Assembly: GCA_900315565.1 (NCBI GenBank) | Contig: OMZS01000008.1 | Coordinates: 1 to 64,000 of the forward strand | Reading direction: 5' to 3' | DNA length: 64,000 nucleotides | Source: an uncultured Prevotellaceae bacterium | Lineage (GTDB): Bacteria; Bacteroidota; Bacteroidia; Bacteroidales; Bacteroidaceae | Shown: piece by piece, positions 50,838-60,347 of the stretch | Layout of the letters: each line of letters starts with the position of its first letter | How positions within the stretch are numbered: position 1 is the first letter of the stretch | Notes under the pieces: generated by a model | What the model saw: the letters and a program-made list of their open reading frames with translations, nothing else | What the model was told of the DNA's origin: nothing | The model's database searches: none | Translations under genes and position numbers: made by a program

Positions 50838-52637
50838 TTATTGTAGCGGGGTAAGAGGATAAACGATGTTGGTGATGAAGATGTTGGCAAAGAGAATGAT
50901 GAAGTTCATCCACAAGCCAATCTTGATGAAATCGCTGAAGCGGTAGCCTCCGGGGCCATACACCAGCATGTGGGTGGGCGAGCCGATGGGGGTGGCGAAG
51001 CTCGAGCTGACGCTCACCATGAGGGCGATGAGGAACGTGTAGGGCTCGTAGCCGAGTTTCTCGGCCGCTTCGTACATGATGGGGAAGAACATGGCACCTG
51101 CGGCCGTGTTGGAGATAAACTCGGTAATGAACGTTCCCACCAGACAAATGGCGGTCATGACGACAAGCGGATTGGTGCCACAGACATCCAGTATGCCGAA
51201 GGCAAGCCGTTCGGCGATGCCTGTCTTCTGAATGGCCAGTCCGAGCACCACAGATCCGGCAAACACCATGAGTATCTCCCAGTTGATGGCTTTCATGGCC
51301 TGGTCGATGTTGCAACAACGGGTGATGAGCATAGCGGCGGCGGCGATGAAGGCACATTGCAGCAACGGTATGATGTTGAGTGCCGAGAGCACCACCATGG
51401 CTATCATAATCAGCGATGAAACCAGCGTTTTCCGGCTGATGTTGGGCAGCTCGTTGGAGTCGAAGAACTGCAGCTGGGCGCTCAGGTCGCCTGTGCTGAT
51501 TTGCAGACGGGGTGGACACTCAAACAGCAGCGTGTCACCTGCCTGAAGCTGTACCTCGCGTGGCGACTGCTCGATGCGCTTGCCGCGCCGGGCCACGGCG
51601 ACAAGCGTCATGTTGTTCACTTTCTCGAAGTCGCTGTTGCCGATAGCGGTTCCAATAAGGCTGCTTCCAAAGGTGACGTAGGCGGTACGCAACTGCCGGT
51701 TTTTGTCAACCTCGCTCATCGAGAACACGTGGTGGTCGGCGTTCACCAGCCCGTGGGTTCGCTTCAGTTCAAGAATCTCGTCAATCTGTCCGGCGTACAC
51801 CAGACGGTCACCGCCCAGCAGAAATTCGTCGGCAGGAACGGGCGATAGCACTTCCTTGTCGAATCTCACCAGTTCGATGAGGCTACCGCCCCGAACATTG
51901 TTAAGTCCGGCCTCGGCCACGGTCTCTCCTAAGTGGCGGTTGTCGGTGGGCACCAGCAGTTCAACGGTATAGTCGCTGGTCGATTCGAAAGCCGTCTCAG
52001 GGGCTTTGCGGTCGGGGAGCAGTTTGCGCATGGCAATGATGGAGAGCACGCCTATGGCAAGGCAGAACAAGCCCGGGAGCATGGTGGCCAGCACATTCAT
52101 AGCCGTGCCGGTTTTCTCGGCATAGAGCCCCGAGATTATCAGGTTGGGCGGAGTGCCGATGAGCGTACACACGCCTCCCATGCCCGAGGCATAGCTCAGG
52201 GGAATGAGCAGTTTTGAGGGTGACACACCCAGTTTTTTTGCCCACATTTTGACGATGCCCACAAAAAGTGCTACCACCGTTGTGTTGCTCAGAAAAGAGC
52301 TGAGTCCGGCCACGGGGAGCATGAGTCTGACGACGGCCTTGCTGTAGCTTTTAGGCTGCCCTAGCAGGTTTTTCACAATCCATTGCAGTACACCCGTATA
52401 AGTAAGTCCGGCCACAACCACGAAAAGCACGCCAATGATAACCACCGAGGTAGAGCTAAACCCCGAGAAGGCCTCCTTGGCATCGAGCACACCCGTGACA
52501 AACAAGATGCCGATGGCAGCCAGAAACACCAGGTCGGCACGGATTTTGGTAAACAGGAGCACAGTAAACATGCCCAGTACGGTAAGGATAGTAATCCATG
52601 CATACAGATTAAAACCTAAAAACACAATTGATTCCAT
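50838..52637 (-). CDS. SLC13/DASS-family transporter with TrkA-C domains
   Basis: This 599-residue inner-membrane protein has two halves of about five to six helices each (starting LYAWITILTVLGMFTVLLF, and VVVIIGVLFVVVAGLTYTG-like segments) and the family motif PPNLIISGLY region. A central cytoplasmic block (about residues 200-370) contains two RCK_C/TrkA-C-like domains (GGSLIELVRFDKEVL and NNMTLVAVARRGKRIEQ). SLC13 proteins import sulfate, phosphate or dicarboxylates, usually with Na+. It lies between the phosphatase/kinase and STAS genes (gaps 29 and 42 bases). Confidence 0.85.
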   Translation of the reverse strand: MESIVFLGFNLYAWITILTVLGMFTVLLFTKIRADLVFLAAIGILFVTGVLDAKEAFSGFSSTSVVIIGVLFVVVAGLTYTGVLQWIVKNLLGQPKSYSKAVVRLMLPVAGLSSFLSNTTVVALFVGIVKMWAKKLGVSPSKLLIPLSYASGMGGVCTLIGTPPNLIISGLYAEKTGTAMNVLATMLPGLFCLAIGVLSIIAMRKLLPDRKAPETAFESTSDYTVELLVPTDNRHLGETVAEAGLNNVRGGSLIELVRFDKEVLSPVPADEFLLGGDRLVYAGQIDEILELKRTHGLVNADHHVFSMSEVDKNRQLRTAYVTFGSSLIGTAIGNSDFEKVNNMTLVAVARRGKRIEQSPREVQLQAGDTLLFECPPRLQISTGDLSAQLQFFDSNELPNISRKTLVSSLIMIAMVVLSALNIIPLLQCAFIAAAAMLITRCCNIDQAMKAINWEILMVFAGSVVLGLAIQKTGIAERLAFGILDVCGTNPLVVMTAICLVGTFITEFISNTAAGAMFFPIMYEAAEKLGYEPYTFLIALMVSVSSSFATPIGSPTHMLVYGPGGYRFSDFIKIGLWMNFIILFANIFITNIVYPLTPLQ

Positions 52638-52666
52638 AGGCAGTTGTTTTAGTTGATAGAATGATA

Positions 52667-54649
52667 TTAAGATTTTGTTTCAGCAGTAGGAAGCTTTTTC
52701 TTGAGTGTCAGAATGTTACGTCCGTCGTCAGTACGTTGGTACGACATAGAGTCCATAATGGTACGAACCAGATAGATGCCCAACCCTCCGATGGGGCGTT
52801 CTTCTACGCCTAGTGTGGTGTCGGCATGTTCGGCCTGTGTTGGGTCGAAGGGCACTCCCCAGTCTTCGATTTTGAATTCCAGCATTCCGCCCTCTGCTTT
52901 TGCTATAACGTCCACATGGCCGCGCGTACCTTTTTTGTAGGCATAGTTCACGATGTTTACCACAATTTCCTCAACGGCCAGGTTGACCGAATGAGCAAAC
53001 GGTTCGCTCGTTTCCTGCTCACGGCAAACGGAGAGCACAAAGCTGCGCAGGCGCTCAATTTCGGCCAGTTCGTTTTTCAGTCTGAGCCGTCGTTTACTGT
53101 TGGCGAATTGCTGTTGGCTCTGGTGGCGCAGAAACATCATCGTCAGGTCGTCGCTCTGCTCGGCCCCGTCGGCAAACCGCTCTACGCGGCATTGAACAAA
53201 TTTGATGGTGTCGGCCGCCCCTACGTCGCGCGTCATTTCCATTTCCTTGAGAAGCCGCTCCTTTCCGAAGAGCACGCGTTGGTTGTTCATGGCCTCGGTC
53301 AGCCCGTCGGTATAGAGCAGCAGGGCGCAGCCGGGCTCAAAGTCTATTTGCTGCTCAGCGTATTCAAACCGCTCCACAGCGCCCACGGGCACATTAGGAA
53401 CCACGTCGAGATAGCGGCACTCGCCTTCTACCGGAATCAGCACAGGCGCGTTGTGGGCTGCATTACAATAGGTGAGCACGTGGTTGCGCAGGTCGAGCAC
53501 ACCCACAAAGAGCGTGACAAAAATGCATGAGTCGTTCTCGCTGGCTATGGCGCGGTTGATTTCGCGCACGATGTTTGAGGCCGACTGGTAGTTGCCTGCC
53601 AGGTTGCGGAAGAGCGTACGCGTGACGGCCATGTAGAGCGAGGCGGGCACTCCCTTGCCGGCCACGTCGCCAATGATGAAGAACAGCTCGTTTTCTTCGA
53701 TGAGGAAGTCGTACAGGTCGCCTCCCACTTCGCGGGCCGGCGTCATCGAGGCAAACAGGTCGATGTCGTCGCGTGTGGGGAACGCTTTTGTAATCATCCC
53801 CATCTGAATGTCGTGAGCAATGGTCAGTTCGCTCAGCAGATGCTCGCGGCTGGCCGTGCTCACTTTCAGGTCGTCTATGTACTGGCGCAACGATTTCTGC
53901 ATGTACTCGAATGCTTGGCGTAGCTGTTGCAGCTCGTCCTCCGTGCGTATGTCGGGCAGGGCCGTGTCGAGGTTTCCCTCGGCAATGCTCATGGCTGACT
54001 CGGCAAACAAGTGCAGAGGATGCACCATCCTGTAGATGGCAATGGCGCAGCTGACAAATAGAATGGCCAGCCCCAGGATGAAGGCTATGGCACCATAGAA
54101 AATAAGCGATTTGTAGCTGGCAAGAATGTCGGTACGCGAACAAACCACGGCTGCTTTCATTCCCCTCGTGCCCACCGGCTCGTAAATGAGTAGCGAGATG
54201 TCGCTACCCTTGAGCACCTCTTGCATGCCGCTCTTGCCTTTGAGCATGGTGGAGCGTAACTCGTTTACGCTGCTCATGCCCTTAACGAGTAGCGTGGAGT
54301 CACTCATGAAGACCAGCCTTCCAGTACTGTCAGTCATCAGCGTGTAAGAGTGTTTGTAGGGATGCACCTCGCGCAGAATTTCAATCAGCTGCTCCTGGGA
54401 TACGGGTTCACCCTTTGCATCGGCTACGACTGCCTTCATTCGCATCTGGTTGACAGCATCGTGGAGCTCGGTTTTGGCTTTGCGAGCCGTCTCTTCTTTC
54501 ATCGATTCCTCTGAAACATAGAAGTAAATGAGCATGGCCGCCAGGAACACACTTGCTGCTATCACCAGAATGGCAAAGCTTAGTCGCATCGAGAACGATT
54601 TTCTCAAAGCATGGTCGTAAGTGTAATCGAAATTCGGCTTCTCAATCAT
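52667..54649 (-). CDS. Membrane sensor PP2C (SpoIIE/RsbU) phosphatase fused to an RsbW-like kinase domain
   Basis: This 660-residue protein has a short cytoplasmic start, membrane helix 1 (LSFAILVIAASVFLAAMLIYFYV), a periplasmic sensor of about 140 residues, helix 2 (GAIAFILGLAILFVSCAIAI), a HAMP-like linker (LHLFAESAMSIAEGNLD), and a SpoIIE-type PP2C domain with metal residues in GGDLYDF, IIGDVAGKGVPASLYMA, YTDGLTEAMN and QSDDLTMMFL. The last ~130 residues form a histidine-kinase-like ATPase of the RsbW type: AVEEIVVNIVNYAY (N box), IEDWGVPFDP (G1) and GGLGIYLV (G2). One polypeptide thus holds both opposing activities for the STAS protein of this operon. The signal and output are unknown. 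Confidence 0.88.
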   Translation of the reverse strand: MIEKPNFDYTYDHALRKSFSMRLSFAILVIAASVFLAAMLIYFYVSEESMKEETARKAKTELHDAVNQMRMKAVVADAKGEPVSQEQLIEILREVHPYKHSYTLMTDSTGRLVFMSDSTLLVKGMSSVNELRSTMLKGKSGMQEVLKGSDISLLIYEPVGTRGMKAAVVCSRTDILASYKSLIFYGAIAFILGLAILFVSCAIAIYRMVHPLHLFAESAMSIAEGNLDTALPDIRTEDELQQLRQAFEYMQKSLRQYIDDLKVSTASREHLLSELTIAHDIQMGMITKAFPTRDDIDLFASMTPAREVGGDLYDFLIEENELFFIIGDVAGKGVPASLYMAVTRTLFRNLAGNYQSASNIVREINRAIASENDSCIFVTLFVGVLDLRNHVLTYCNAAHNAPVLIPVEGECRYLDVVPNVPVGAVERFEYAEQQIDFEPGCALLLYTDGLTEAMNNQRVLFGKERLLKEMEMTRDVGAADTIKFVQCRVERFADGAEQSDDLTMMFLRHQSQQQFANSKRRLRLKNELAEIERLRSFVLSVCREQETSEPFAHSVNLAVEEIVVNIVNYAYKKGTRGHVDVIAKAEGGMLEFKIEDWGVPFDPTQAEHADTTLGVEERPIGGLGIYLVRTIMDSMSYQRTDDGRNILTLKKKLPTAETKS

Positions 54650-54688
54650 GCGATTAGTTTTTCAACAATATTAGTGGTTTATATTTTG

Positions 54689-54696
54689 CAAAGATA
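54689..54696 (-). promoter_or_regulatory. -7 box of the partner-switching operon
   Basis: TATCTTTG on the minus strand, about 40 bases before the phosphatase ATG. The 54650-54961 gap otherwise holds only this box and the htpG terminator. Confidence 0.5.
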
Positions 54697-54831
54697 ATGT
54701 TTATATTTTAATCTGCGAAATTTTTTCAGGGGAAATCAAGGTCCTTCTTCTCTTTTCTGAATCTTTTCTGAGTCGTAAGCCGAAAAGAAATGTTTCTTGA
54801 AACGACATATTTTGTTTTATATTGAAAGAAT

Positions 54832-54874
54832 AAAAAATGCCCCGCTAACTACTAACTAAGCGAGGCATTTTTTT
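54832..54874 (-). terminator. htpG terminator
   Basis: AAAAAATGCC and GGCATTTTTT (54832-54841, 54864-54873) form a perfect 10-pair stem extended by CGCT/AGCG. It has a T-run on both strands. Confidence 0.85.
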
Positions 54875-54961
54875 GAAAGAAACTTTTGTTTTGTTATTCT
54901 CGGGCAATCTTCTGATTTTATAGGGCAATTATCCTGACGTTTTCGGTAAAAAGTTCAGTTG

Positions 54962-57019
54962 CTAAGCCTTGATCAGCTCAACGCTTCGCTTGAGGAAGGC
55001 GTCGAGAGCCGCTCCTTTGAGCATGCCGTTCTGAAGCAGGGCGAGGTCGATGAGCTGATGAACCACGCTGTTTTGGCAGGCATAGTCGGCGATGACTTTG
55101 TTCTTCTTCTCTCGCTGCTCGTCGAGTGCCTTCTGGGTGTTTTGCTTCTCATCTTTCTCCTCCTGGGTCAGCTCGTCGTACTTCTTTTTGCTTTGTGCTT
55201 GGTTGATGGCTGCCAGACGGGCGTCGAGTCCTTTTATTTCGGCCTCAATGGGCTTGAGGGCTTCGGCTGTGTTGCCGTTGGCGTCGGCAAGCACGTGTTT
55301 CACGAGCGGGTGGTCGCTGTTGAGCACCAGGTTGTAGGAGTCGGGCATCTGGCCGTAGAAAGCCATTCCTGGCTGGAAACGGCTCATGTCTTTCATTCGG
55401 CGCATGTATTCGCTTTGAGTGATGATGACGGGTTGTGCCTGTTCGCCCAGACTCTGCACTTCGACGTAAAACTCCGTCTTGTCGAGTTTTGGCATTTGCG
55501 AGCGGAATACTTGTGACAAATTGTCAGACTCTTGCTTGTCCAGTTCGTTTTTCGGGGCATCTTCTTTCACTATGAGGCGGTCGATGATGTCGCCGTCAAC
55601 ACGGGTGAAACGGGCTTTTTCGAGTTTTTGCTCGAGCATTGAGACGACGGGCGTGTCGAGTTCGCCGTCCATCAGCATCACCGAGTAGCCCTTTTGGCGA
55701 GCGGCCTCAATGTAGGTGTATTGCTCCTCTTTGTTGTTGGCGTAGAGATACACCAGGTTGCCGTCCTTGTCAGTCTGGTTGTCCTTGATGAGGGTTTTGT
55801 ATTCGTCGAGGGTAAAGTGCTTTCCGTCAACATCTTTGACAAGGGCAAAGTCCTTGGCACGGTCGTAGAAGTCGTCTTGCGAGAGCATGCCGTAGTTGAT
55901 GAATATTTTAAGGTCGTCCCATTTCTCTTCGTACTCCTTGCGGTTCTCCTTGAAGATGCTGTTGAGCCTGTCGGCCACTTTCTTGGTGATGTAGGTGGAA
56001 ATCTTCTTCACGTCGCGGTCGCTCTGTAGGTAGCTACGGCTCACGTTGAGTGGAATGTCGGGAGAGTCGATTACGCCATGGAGCAGGGTGAGAAATTCGG
56101 GTACAATGCCTTCCACCTGGTCTGTTACGAATACCTGATTGCAATAAAGCTGTATCTTGTTGCGTTGCAGCTCGATGTTCGATTTGATTCGAGGGAAATA
56201 GAGGATGCCTGTGAGGTTGAAGGGATAATCAACGTTGAGGTGAATCCAGAACAACGGCTCGTCGTGCATGGGGTAGAGTGTGCGGTAGAACGACTTGTAG
56301 TCTTCGTCTTTGAGCGTTGATGGAGTCTTGGTCCAAAGGGGCTCCACGCTGTTGATGATGTTGTCCTCGTCGGTATCCACCTGCTTGCCGTCTTTCCATT
56401 CGGTTTTCTTTCCGAAAGCAATGGGCACGGGAAGGAATTTGCAGTACTTGTTGAGCAGCTCCTGGATTTTCTGTTTCTCAAGGAACTCCTTGCAGTCGTC
56501 GTCGATGTAGAGAATGATGTCGCTTCCGCGGTCGTCTTTCTGGGCGTCGTCGATGGTGAATTCGGGCGAGCCGTCGCAAGTCCATTTCACGGCCTGGGCG
56601 CCGTCCTTATAGCTTCGTGTAACGATTTCCACCTTCTTGCTGACCATGAATGAAGAGTAGAATCCCAAGCCGAAGTGTCCGATTATGGCATTGGCAGTAT
56701 CCTTGTATTTGTCAAGAAAATCTGTAACGCCCGAGAAGGCAATCTGGTTGATGTACTTGTCTATTTCCTCGGCAGTCATACCGATGCCTCGGTCGCTGAT
56801 GGTAAGCGTTCCTTTCTTCTCGTCGAGGCTGACGCGTACGGTAAGGTCGCCCAATTCGCCCTTGAAATCGCCTTTTTCGGCCAGAGTCTTCAGTTTCTGG
56901 GTGGCATCGATGGCGTTGCTGACCATTTCGCGTAGAAAAATCTCATGGTCGCTATACAAGAACTTTTTGATGACGGGGAAAATGTTCTCGGTGGTAACCC
57001 CGATGTTTCCTTTTTGCAT
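54962..57019 (-). CDS. htpG: Molecular chaperone HtpG (Hsp90)
   Basis: This 685-residue Hsp90 has the GHKL ATP site (EIFLREMVSNAIDATQKL, DRGIGMTAEEI and GHFGLGFYSSF), a middle domain and a C-terminal dimer domain. Bacteroidetes HtpG proteins are longer than the 624-residue E. coli protein, mainly through charged segments such as QSKKKYDELTQEEKDEKQ. It folds or remodels client proteins under stress. It is a single gene with its own terminator. Confidence 0.96.
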   Translation of the reverse strand: MQKGNIGVTTENIFPVIKKFLYSDHEIFLREMVSNAIDATQKLKTLAEKGDFKGELGDLTVRVSLDEKKGTLTISDRGIGMTAEEIDKYINQIAFSGVTDFLDKYKDTANAIIGHFGLGFYSSFMVSKKVEIVTRSYKDGAQAVKWTCDGSPEFTIDDAQKDDRGSDIILYIDDDCKEFLEKQKIQELLNKYCKFLPVPIAFGKKTEWKDGKQVDTDEDNIINSVEPLWTKTPSTLKDEDYKSFYRTLYPMHDEPLFWIHLNVDYPFNLTGILYFPRIKSNIELQRNKIQLYCNQVFVTDQVEGIVPEFLTLLHGVIDSPDIPLNVSRSYLQSDRDVKKISTYITKKVADRLNSIFKENRKEYEEKWDDLKIFINYGMLSQDDFYDRAKDFALVKDVDGKHFTLDEYKTLIKDNQTDKDGNLVYLYANNKEEQYTYIEAARQKGYSVMLMDGELDTPVVSMLEQKLEKARFTRVDGDIIDRLIVKEDAPKNELDKQESDNLSQVFRSQMPKLDKTEFYVEVQSLGEQAQPVIITQSEYMRRMKDMSRFQPGMAFYGQMPDSYNLVLNSDHPLVKHVLADANGNTAEALKPIEAEIKGLDARLAAINQAQSKKKYDELTQEEKDEKQNTQKALDEQREKKNKVIADYACQNSVVHQLIDLALLQNGMLKGAALDAFLKRSVELIKA

Positions 57020-57254
57020 GATTCTTTTGTTTTTGTTTTGTTGTTGAATATTTTATTATTGTTGTTTCTTCGCATGGATTGTTTGTTGTATAAATGCAAA
57101 ATACGTGCCAAAAAAAGCCAGGTATGTACGATTCGTAGAAAAAGACCATTTCATCGACTGCAACAAATCAGCAATGACCTGCATGTTTTTACCTGAAAGA
57201 TTCCAAAAACTTATTAAATTGTTTCATTTAAACAAATTTCAATGTTTTTCGATG

Positions 57255-57283
57255 TTGTTGTAAGAAAAAATAATGTATATTTG
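57255..57283 (+). promoter_or_regulatory. Promoter of the sigma-factor gene
   Basis: TTG (57255-57257) and TATATTTG (57276-57283) are 18 bases apart, close to consensus. The box is not ECF-like, so the housekeeping sigma probably drives it. Confidence 0.65.
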
Positions 57284-57298
57284 CAAGTGAAAAAGCAC

Positions 57299-57826
57299 AT
57301 GACATCAACATTCATGAAAAAGCCTCAATCAGAGTTCGACATCATTGCCGACTACTATACTGAACATTTCGACGAGCTAAAAGCATTTGTTGCCAAACGT
57401 ATCCTCTATGCCGACGGCGCGGAGGATATTGTTCAGAATGTGTTTTTGCGGTTGCTGTCGTCCGACAAGATGATTACCCCCATCACCATGCCCAGCCTGG
57501 TTTATACCGTGGCAAGGAATCTCATCTACGACTATTGGCGGCATCGGCGTTCGGTTGAGGAGTACGAGCATTATTTGGCCGCTTCGCCTAATGGCAGCAA
57601 CGATGTGTACTCGGTTTATTCGGCCCAAGAGATTAATGAGATTCTTGAGCGTGGCATTTCGCGCCTTACAGACAAACAACGAGTTGTTTACCGCATGAAT
57701 ATCTACGACGGGTTGAAGGTGAGCGAAATTTCTGACCGCCTGAATATGAACTACAAGAATGTTGAAAACCGGCTTGGCTCGGCACGTAAGGAGATAAGAC
57801 ATTTCATGGAGCGAATGCTGGCCTGA
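57299..57826 (+). CDS. ECF-type RNA polymerase sigma factor
   Basis: This 175-residue protein has sigma region 2 (AFVAKRILYADGAEDIVQNVFLRLL, LVYTVARNLIYDYWRHRR) and region 4 (RLTDKQRVVYRMNIYDGLKVSEISDRLN). It resembles the FecI-like ECF sigma factors that Bacteroidetes use for envelope and nutrient genes. No anti-sigma FecR or TonB/SusC gene is adjacent, which is unusual for that group. The ATG at 57299 is chosen; another in-frame ATG follows at 57314. Confidence 0.85.
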   Translation: MTSTFMKKPQSEFDIIADYYTEHFDELKAFVAKRILYADGAEDIVQNVFLRLLSSDKMITPITMPSLVYTVARNLIYDYWRHRRSVEEYEHYLAASPNGSNDVYSVYSAQEINEILERGISRLTDKQRVVYRMNIYDGLKVSEISDRLNMNYKNVENRLGSARKEIRHFMERMLA

Positions 57827-57889
57827 CGCCCATTCGCCTACATACAAAAATACAATCCAATAGGTAATTTTTTATAGGTAAAAACAATT

Positions 57890-57924
57890 CCCCCAGCTTA
57901 CGTAGCGATACCATAAGCTGGGGG
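57890..57924. terminator. Bidirectional terminator
   Basis: CCCCCAGCTTA (57890-57900) and TAAGCTGGGGG (57914-57924) form a perfect 11-pair stem. T-rich tails lie on both sides, between the convergent sigma-factor and lipoprotein genes. Confidence 0.88.
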
Positions 57925-57954
57925 ATTATTTTGTTTAAGCCTTTGGGGCTGGTT

Positions 57955-58320
57955 TTAGTTCTCTTTGAAAGCCACCACCCTCGTAAGTTCCTTGTCAAGA
58001 TAGAAGGTCATGTTGGTCTGGGTGCTGTCGTCTTGCTTCATTCTCACACGCTCGATGATTAACGGACGCGTGGCTTTGCCAGGCTCATAGCTGATGGGAG
58101 TATTGAACTCCACATATTTGTTGGCTTGCTGGCGAAGCACGTCCACCATGCTGTCGGTCACGTTAAAGGTGGAGTCGATGTCATTGTACTTTCTGGAGAA
58201 GTCGTATTCTTTCTTCAGGTTGTCGTCGAGGAAATTTCCCACGAGCCGTTCGACTTTCCATTGTTCGCAACCGACGAACGTAAGGCCCAGTAAAAGGAGT
58301 AAAACGAAAGGTTTCTTCAT
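57955..58320 (-). CDS. Small lipoprotein, unknown function
   Basis: This 121-residue lipoprotein has the signal MKKPFVLLLLLGLTFVGC (Cys18). The mature part is mixed helix and strand (NFLDDNLKKEYDFSRKYNDID, TNMTFYLDKELTRVVAFKEN). I do not recognise the family. The ATG at 58320 is chosen because the longer frame (to 58389) would overlap the end of pepD. It probably shares the pepD transcript. Confidence 0.75.
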   Translation of the reverse strand: MKKPFVLLLLLGLTFVGCEQWKVERLVGNFLDDNLKKEYDFSRKYNDIDSTFNVTDSMVDVLRQQANKYVEFNTPISYEPGKATRPLIIERVRMKQDDSTQTNMTFYLDKELTRVVAFKEN

Positions 58321-58389
58321 TTCTATTGTGTGTTGTACTGAGTGATGAAAGCGGTTTTTTTGAAACGTTGTCTGCTCAGCAGTCAACAC

Positions 58390-59838
58390 TTACGCAGGAA
58401 TGTTTTTCAGAATAGCCAGCAAGTGGTCCCACACCATCTGAACGGTGGGAATATGCAGGCGCTCGTCGGGAGAGTGAACACCACGCAGAGTGGGGCCAAA
58501 GGAAACCATGTCAAGGTTTGGATATTTTTCGGAGAACAATCCGCACTCCAGGCCTGCATGAATGCCGAGCACCTTGGGGTCTTTCTTGAATAGTTCCTTG
58601 TATGTTTCAACAGCGATGGCAGTTAGCTGGCTGTTAGGATTCATTTTCCATGCCGGATAACCGTCACCCTGAATCACCTCGGCACCTGCCAGTTGGAATA
58701 CCGCCTTTACTGTGGCAGCCTGATTGTCGAGCGCGCTCATCACGTTGCTTCGTTGCGAAGCTACCACCTTCACCTGGGTGTCGGTAGTTTCTACGCTGGC
58801 CACATTGTTTGAGGTCTCAACGAGCCACGCCAGTTCCTCGTCCTGGCACATGGCAAATACGCCGTTGTCAACGCCCTGGAGAGCTTGCACCAGACGTGTG
58901 CTTACTTCCAGCGGCATCACCTGCTCGGCATCGGTGCTCTCCATGTTGAATTGCATGGTGGACTCAGTAACATGGAATTCTTCTTCAACCTCGCTGACAA
59001 ACACATTCCAGTCGGCCCGCACATTCTCCTTCACGTCTTCCGAAACGGCAAACACTATCATTCCGTCGCGCGGAATGGCATTGTGCAGTTTGCCTGCGTT
59101 GAAACTGGCCAGACGTAGTCCGTAGGCTTCTTGAACCTTGTAAAGGAAACGGGCAAGAATTTTCAGGGCGTTGGCGCGTTTCTTGTTGATGTCGTCGCCC
59201 GAATGTCCGCCCACCAGGCCTTTGAGCGAAGCGCGCATAAAGAACAATCCCTTGGGAGCATCCTCTCTCTGGAAGTGGAACAAGGCGGTAGTGTTGCGCC
59301 CGCCAGCACACGAAACAAAAATCTGGCCTTCGTCTTCAGAGTCAAGGTTGATGAGCATGTCGCCCGTCATGAATCCGGGCTTCATGCCTTCGGCTCCGGT
59401 CAGCCCCGTTTCCTCGTCACGGGTGAACACACACTCCAAGGGGCCGTGCTCTATGTCGTTGCTATCGAGAATGGCCAGTTCGATGGCGCATCCTATGCCG
59501 TCGTCGGCACCCAGGGTAGTACCCTTGGCTCTCAGCCATTCGCCGTTGATGTAGGTCTGAATGGCATCGTTGTCGAAGTCGAAGTCTATGTCAACCAGTT
59601 TCTCGCAAACCATGTCCATGTGGCTCTGAAGAATCACGGTCTTGCGATGCTCGTAGCCTGGAGTGGCAGGCTTGCGGATAATCACATTTCCCGTTTCATC
59701 GACCAGCGTTTCCAGTTTCCGGCTTTCGCCAAACTGACGAAGATAGTCAATCATTTTTTCCTCGCGTTTCGATGGACGCGGAATTTGGTTGATTTTTGCA
59801 AATTGCTCGAATACTCGGGCAGGTTTCAATTCTGTCAT
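58390..59838 (-). CDS. pepD: Aminoacyl-histidine dipeptidase PepD (M20)
   Basis: This 482-residue metallopeptidase has the M20 zinc ligands and catalytic acids in order: LQSHMDMVCEK (His, Asp), LGADDGIGCAI, TRDEETGLTG (Glu-Glu), LINLDSEDEG and AGLECGLFSEKYP. It hydrolyses Xaa-His dipeptides such as carnosine in the cytoplasm. It appears to be followed by the small lipoprotein gene on the same strand. Confidence 0.93.
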   Translation of the reverse strand: MTELKPARVFEQFAKINQIPRPSKREEKMIDYLRQFGESRKLETLVDETGNVIIRKPATPGYEHRKTVILQSHMDMVCEKLVDIDFDFDNDAIQTYINGEWLRAKGTTLGADDGIGCAIELAILDSNDIEHGPLECVFTRDEETGLTGAEGMKPGFMTGDMLINLDSEDEGQIFVSCAGGRNTTALFHFQREDAPKGLFFMRASLKGLVGGHSGDDINKKRANALKILARFLYKVQEAYGLRLASFNAGKLHNAIPRDGMIVFAVSEDVKENVRADWNVFVSEVEEEFHVTESTMQFNMESTDAEQVMPLEVSTRLVQALQGVDNGVFAMCQDEELAWLVETSNNVASVETTDTQVKVVASQRSNVMSALDNQAATVKAVFQLAGAEVIQGDGYPAWKMNPNSQLTAIAVETYKELFKKDPKVLGIHAGLECGLFSEKYPNLDMVSFGPTLRGVHSPDERLHIPTVQMVWDHLLAILKNIPA

Positions 59839-59969
59839 AATCGTTTTGTTTATTATTAATATTGTTTTGTATATTATTAATTAGGTGTAAGCTATGTGAT
59901 AATTATCTTTAAATTGAACCACAAGTTGGCGTTTATCTCGCAATAAAAGGTAAAAAGCGGGCGTTTTAT

Positions 59970-60000
59970 TTTGTATTTATCCCGATTTGCACTATCTTTG
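59970..60000 (+). promoter_or_regulatory. Promoter of the small membrane protein at 60021
   Basis: TTTG (59970-59973) and TATCTTTG (59993-60000) are 19 bases apart. Transcription would start about 14 bases before the ATG. Confidence 0.7.
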
Positions 60001-60020
60001 CACCGCAAAATTACGAAAAA

Positions 60021-60215
60021 ATGATTGAAACCCTGCTATTAAGCGTGTTAATAATTGCTATCTGCATGGCTTTATTGCTGGTGAAGTTGCTTTTCAAGAA
60101 GAATGGCGAGTTCACCTCACAGCATATTCACGACAGTCAGGCCATGAAAGACCGCAACATTCATTGCGTCATCGATCAGGACCGTGAGGCACGCCAGAAA
60201 GGCAAGGCGTACTGA
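60021..60215 (+). CDS. Small conserved Bacteroidales membrane protein
   Basis: This 64-residue protein has one membrane helix (LLLSVLIIAICMALLLVKLLF) and a short soluble tail (FTSQHIHDSQAMKDRNIHCV, IDQDREARQKGKAY) with two His and a Cys. I recall similar small proteins in Bacteroidales but no function. It has a good promoter. A tandem repeat starts six bases after its stop. Confidence 0.75.
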   Translation: MIETLLLSVLIIAICMALLLVKLLFKKNGEFTSQHIHDSQAMKDRNIHCVIDQDREARQKGKAY

Positions 60216-60220
60216 GGTAA

Positions 60221-60277
60221 TTGATAATTGACAATTGATAATTGACAATTGATAATTGACAATTGATAATTGATAAT
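60221..60277. repeat. 14-base tandem repeat
   Basis: TTGATAATTGACAA occurs three times in a row from 60221, then a shortened copy. The unit is twice seven bases and is strongly AATT-rich. Confidence 0.9.
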
Positions 60278-60347
60278 TTTTTGGTAATTGAGTTTTTTAA
60301 GAACAAAATAAATAAACAATAATAAGAAACAATTTTAAAAAGAAACA

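Noticed and set aside
60221-60277. The repeat array as a CRISPR.
   Set aside because: The 14-base units follow each other without spacers and no cas genes are present.
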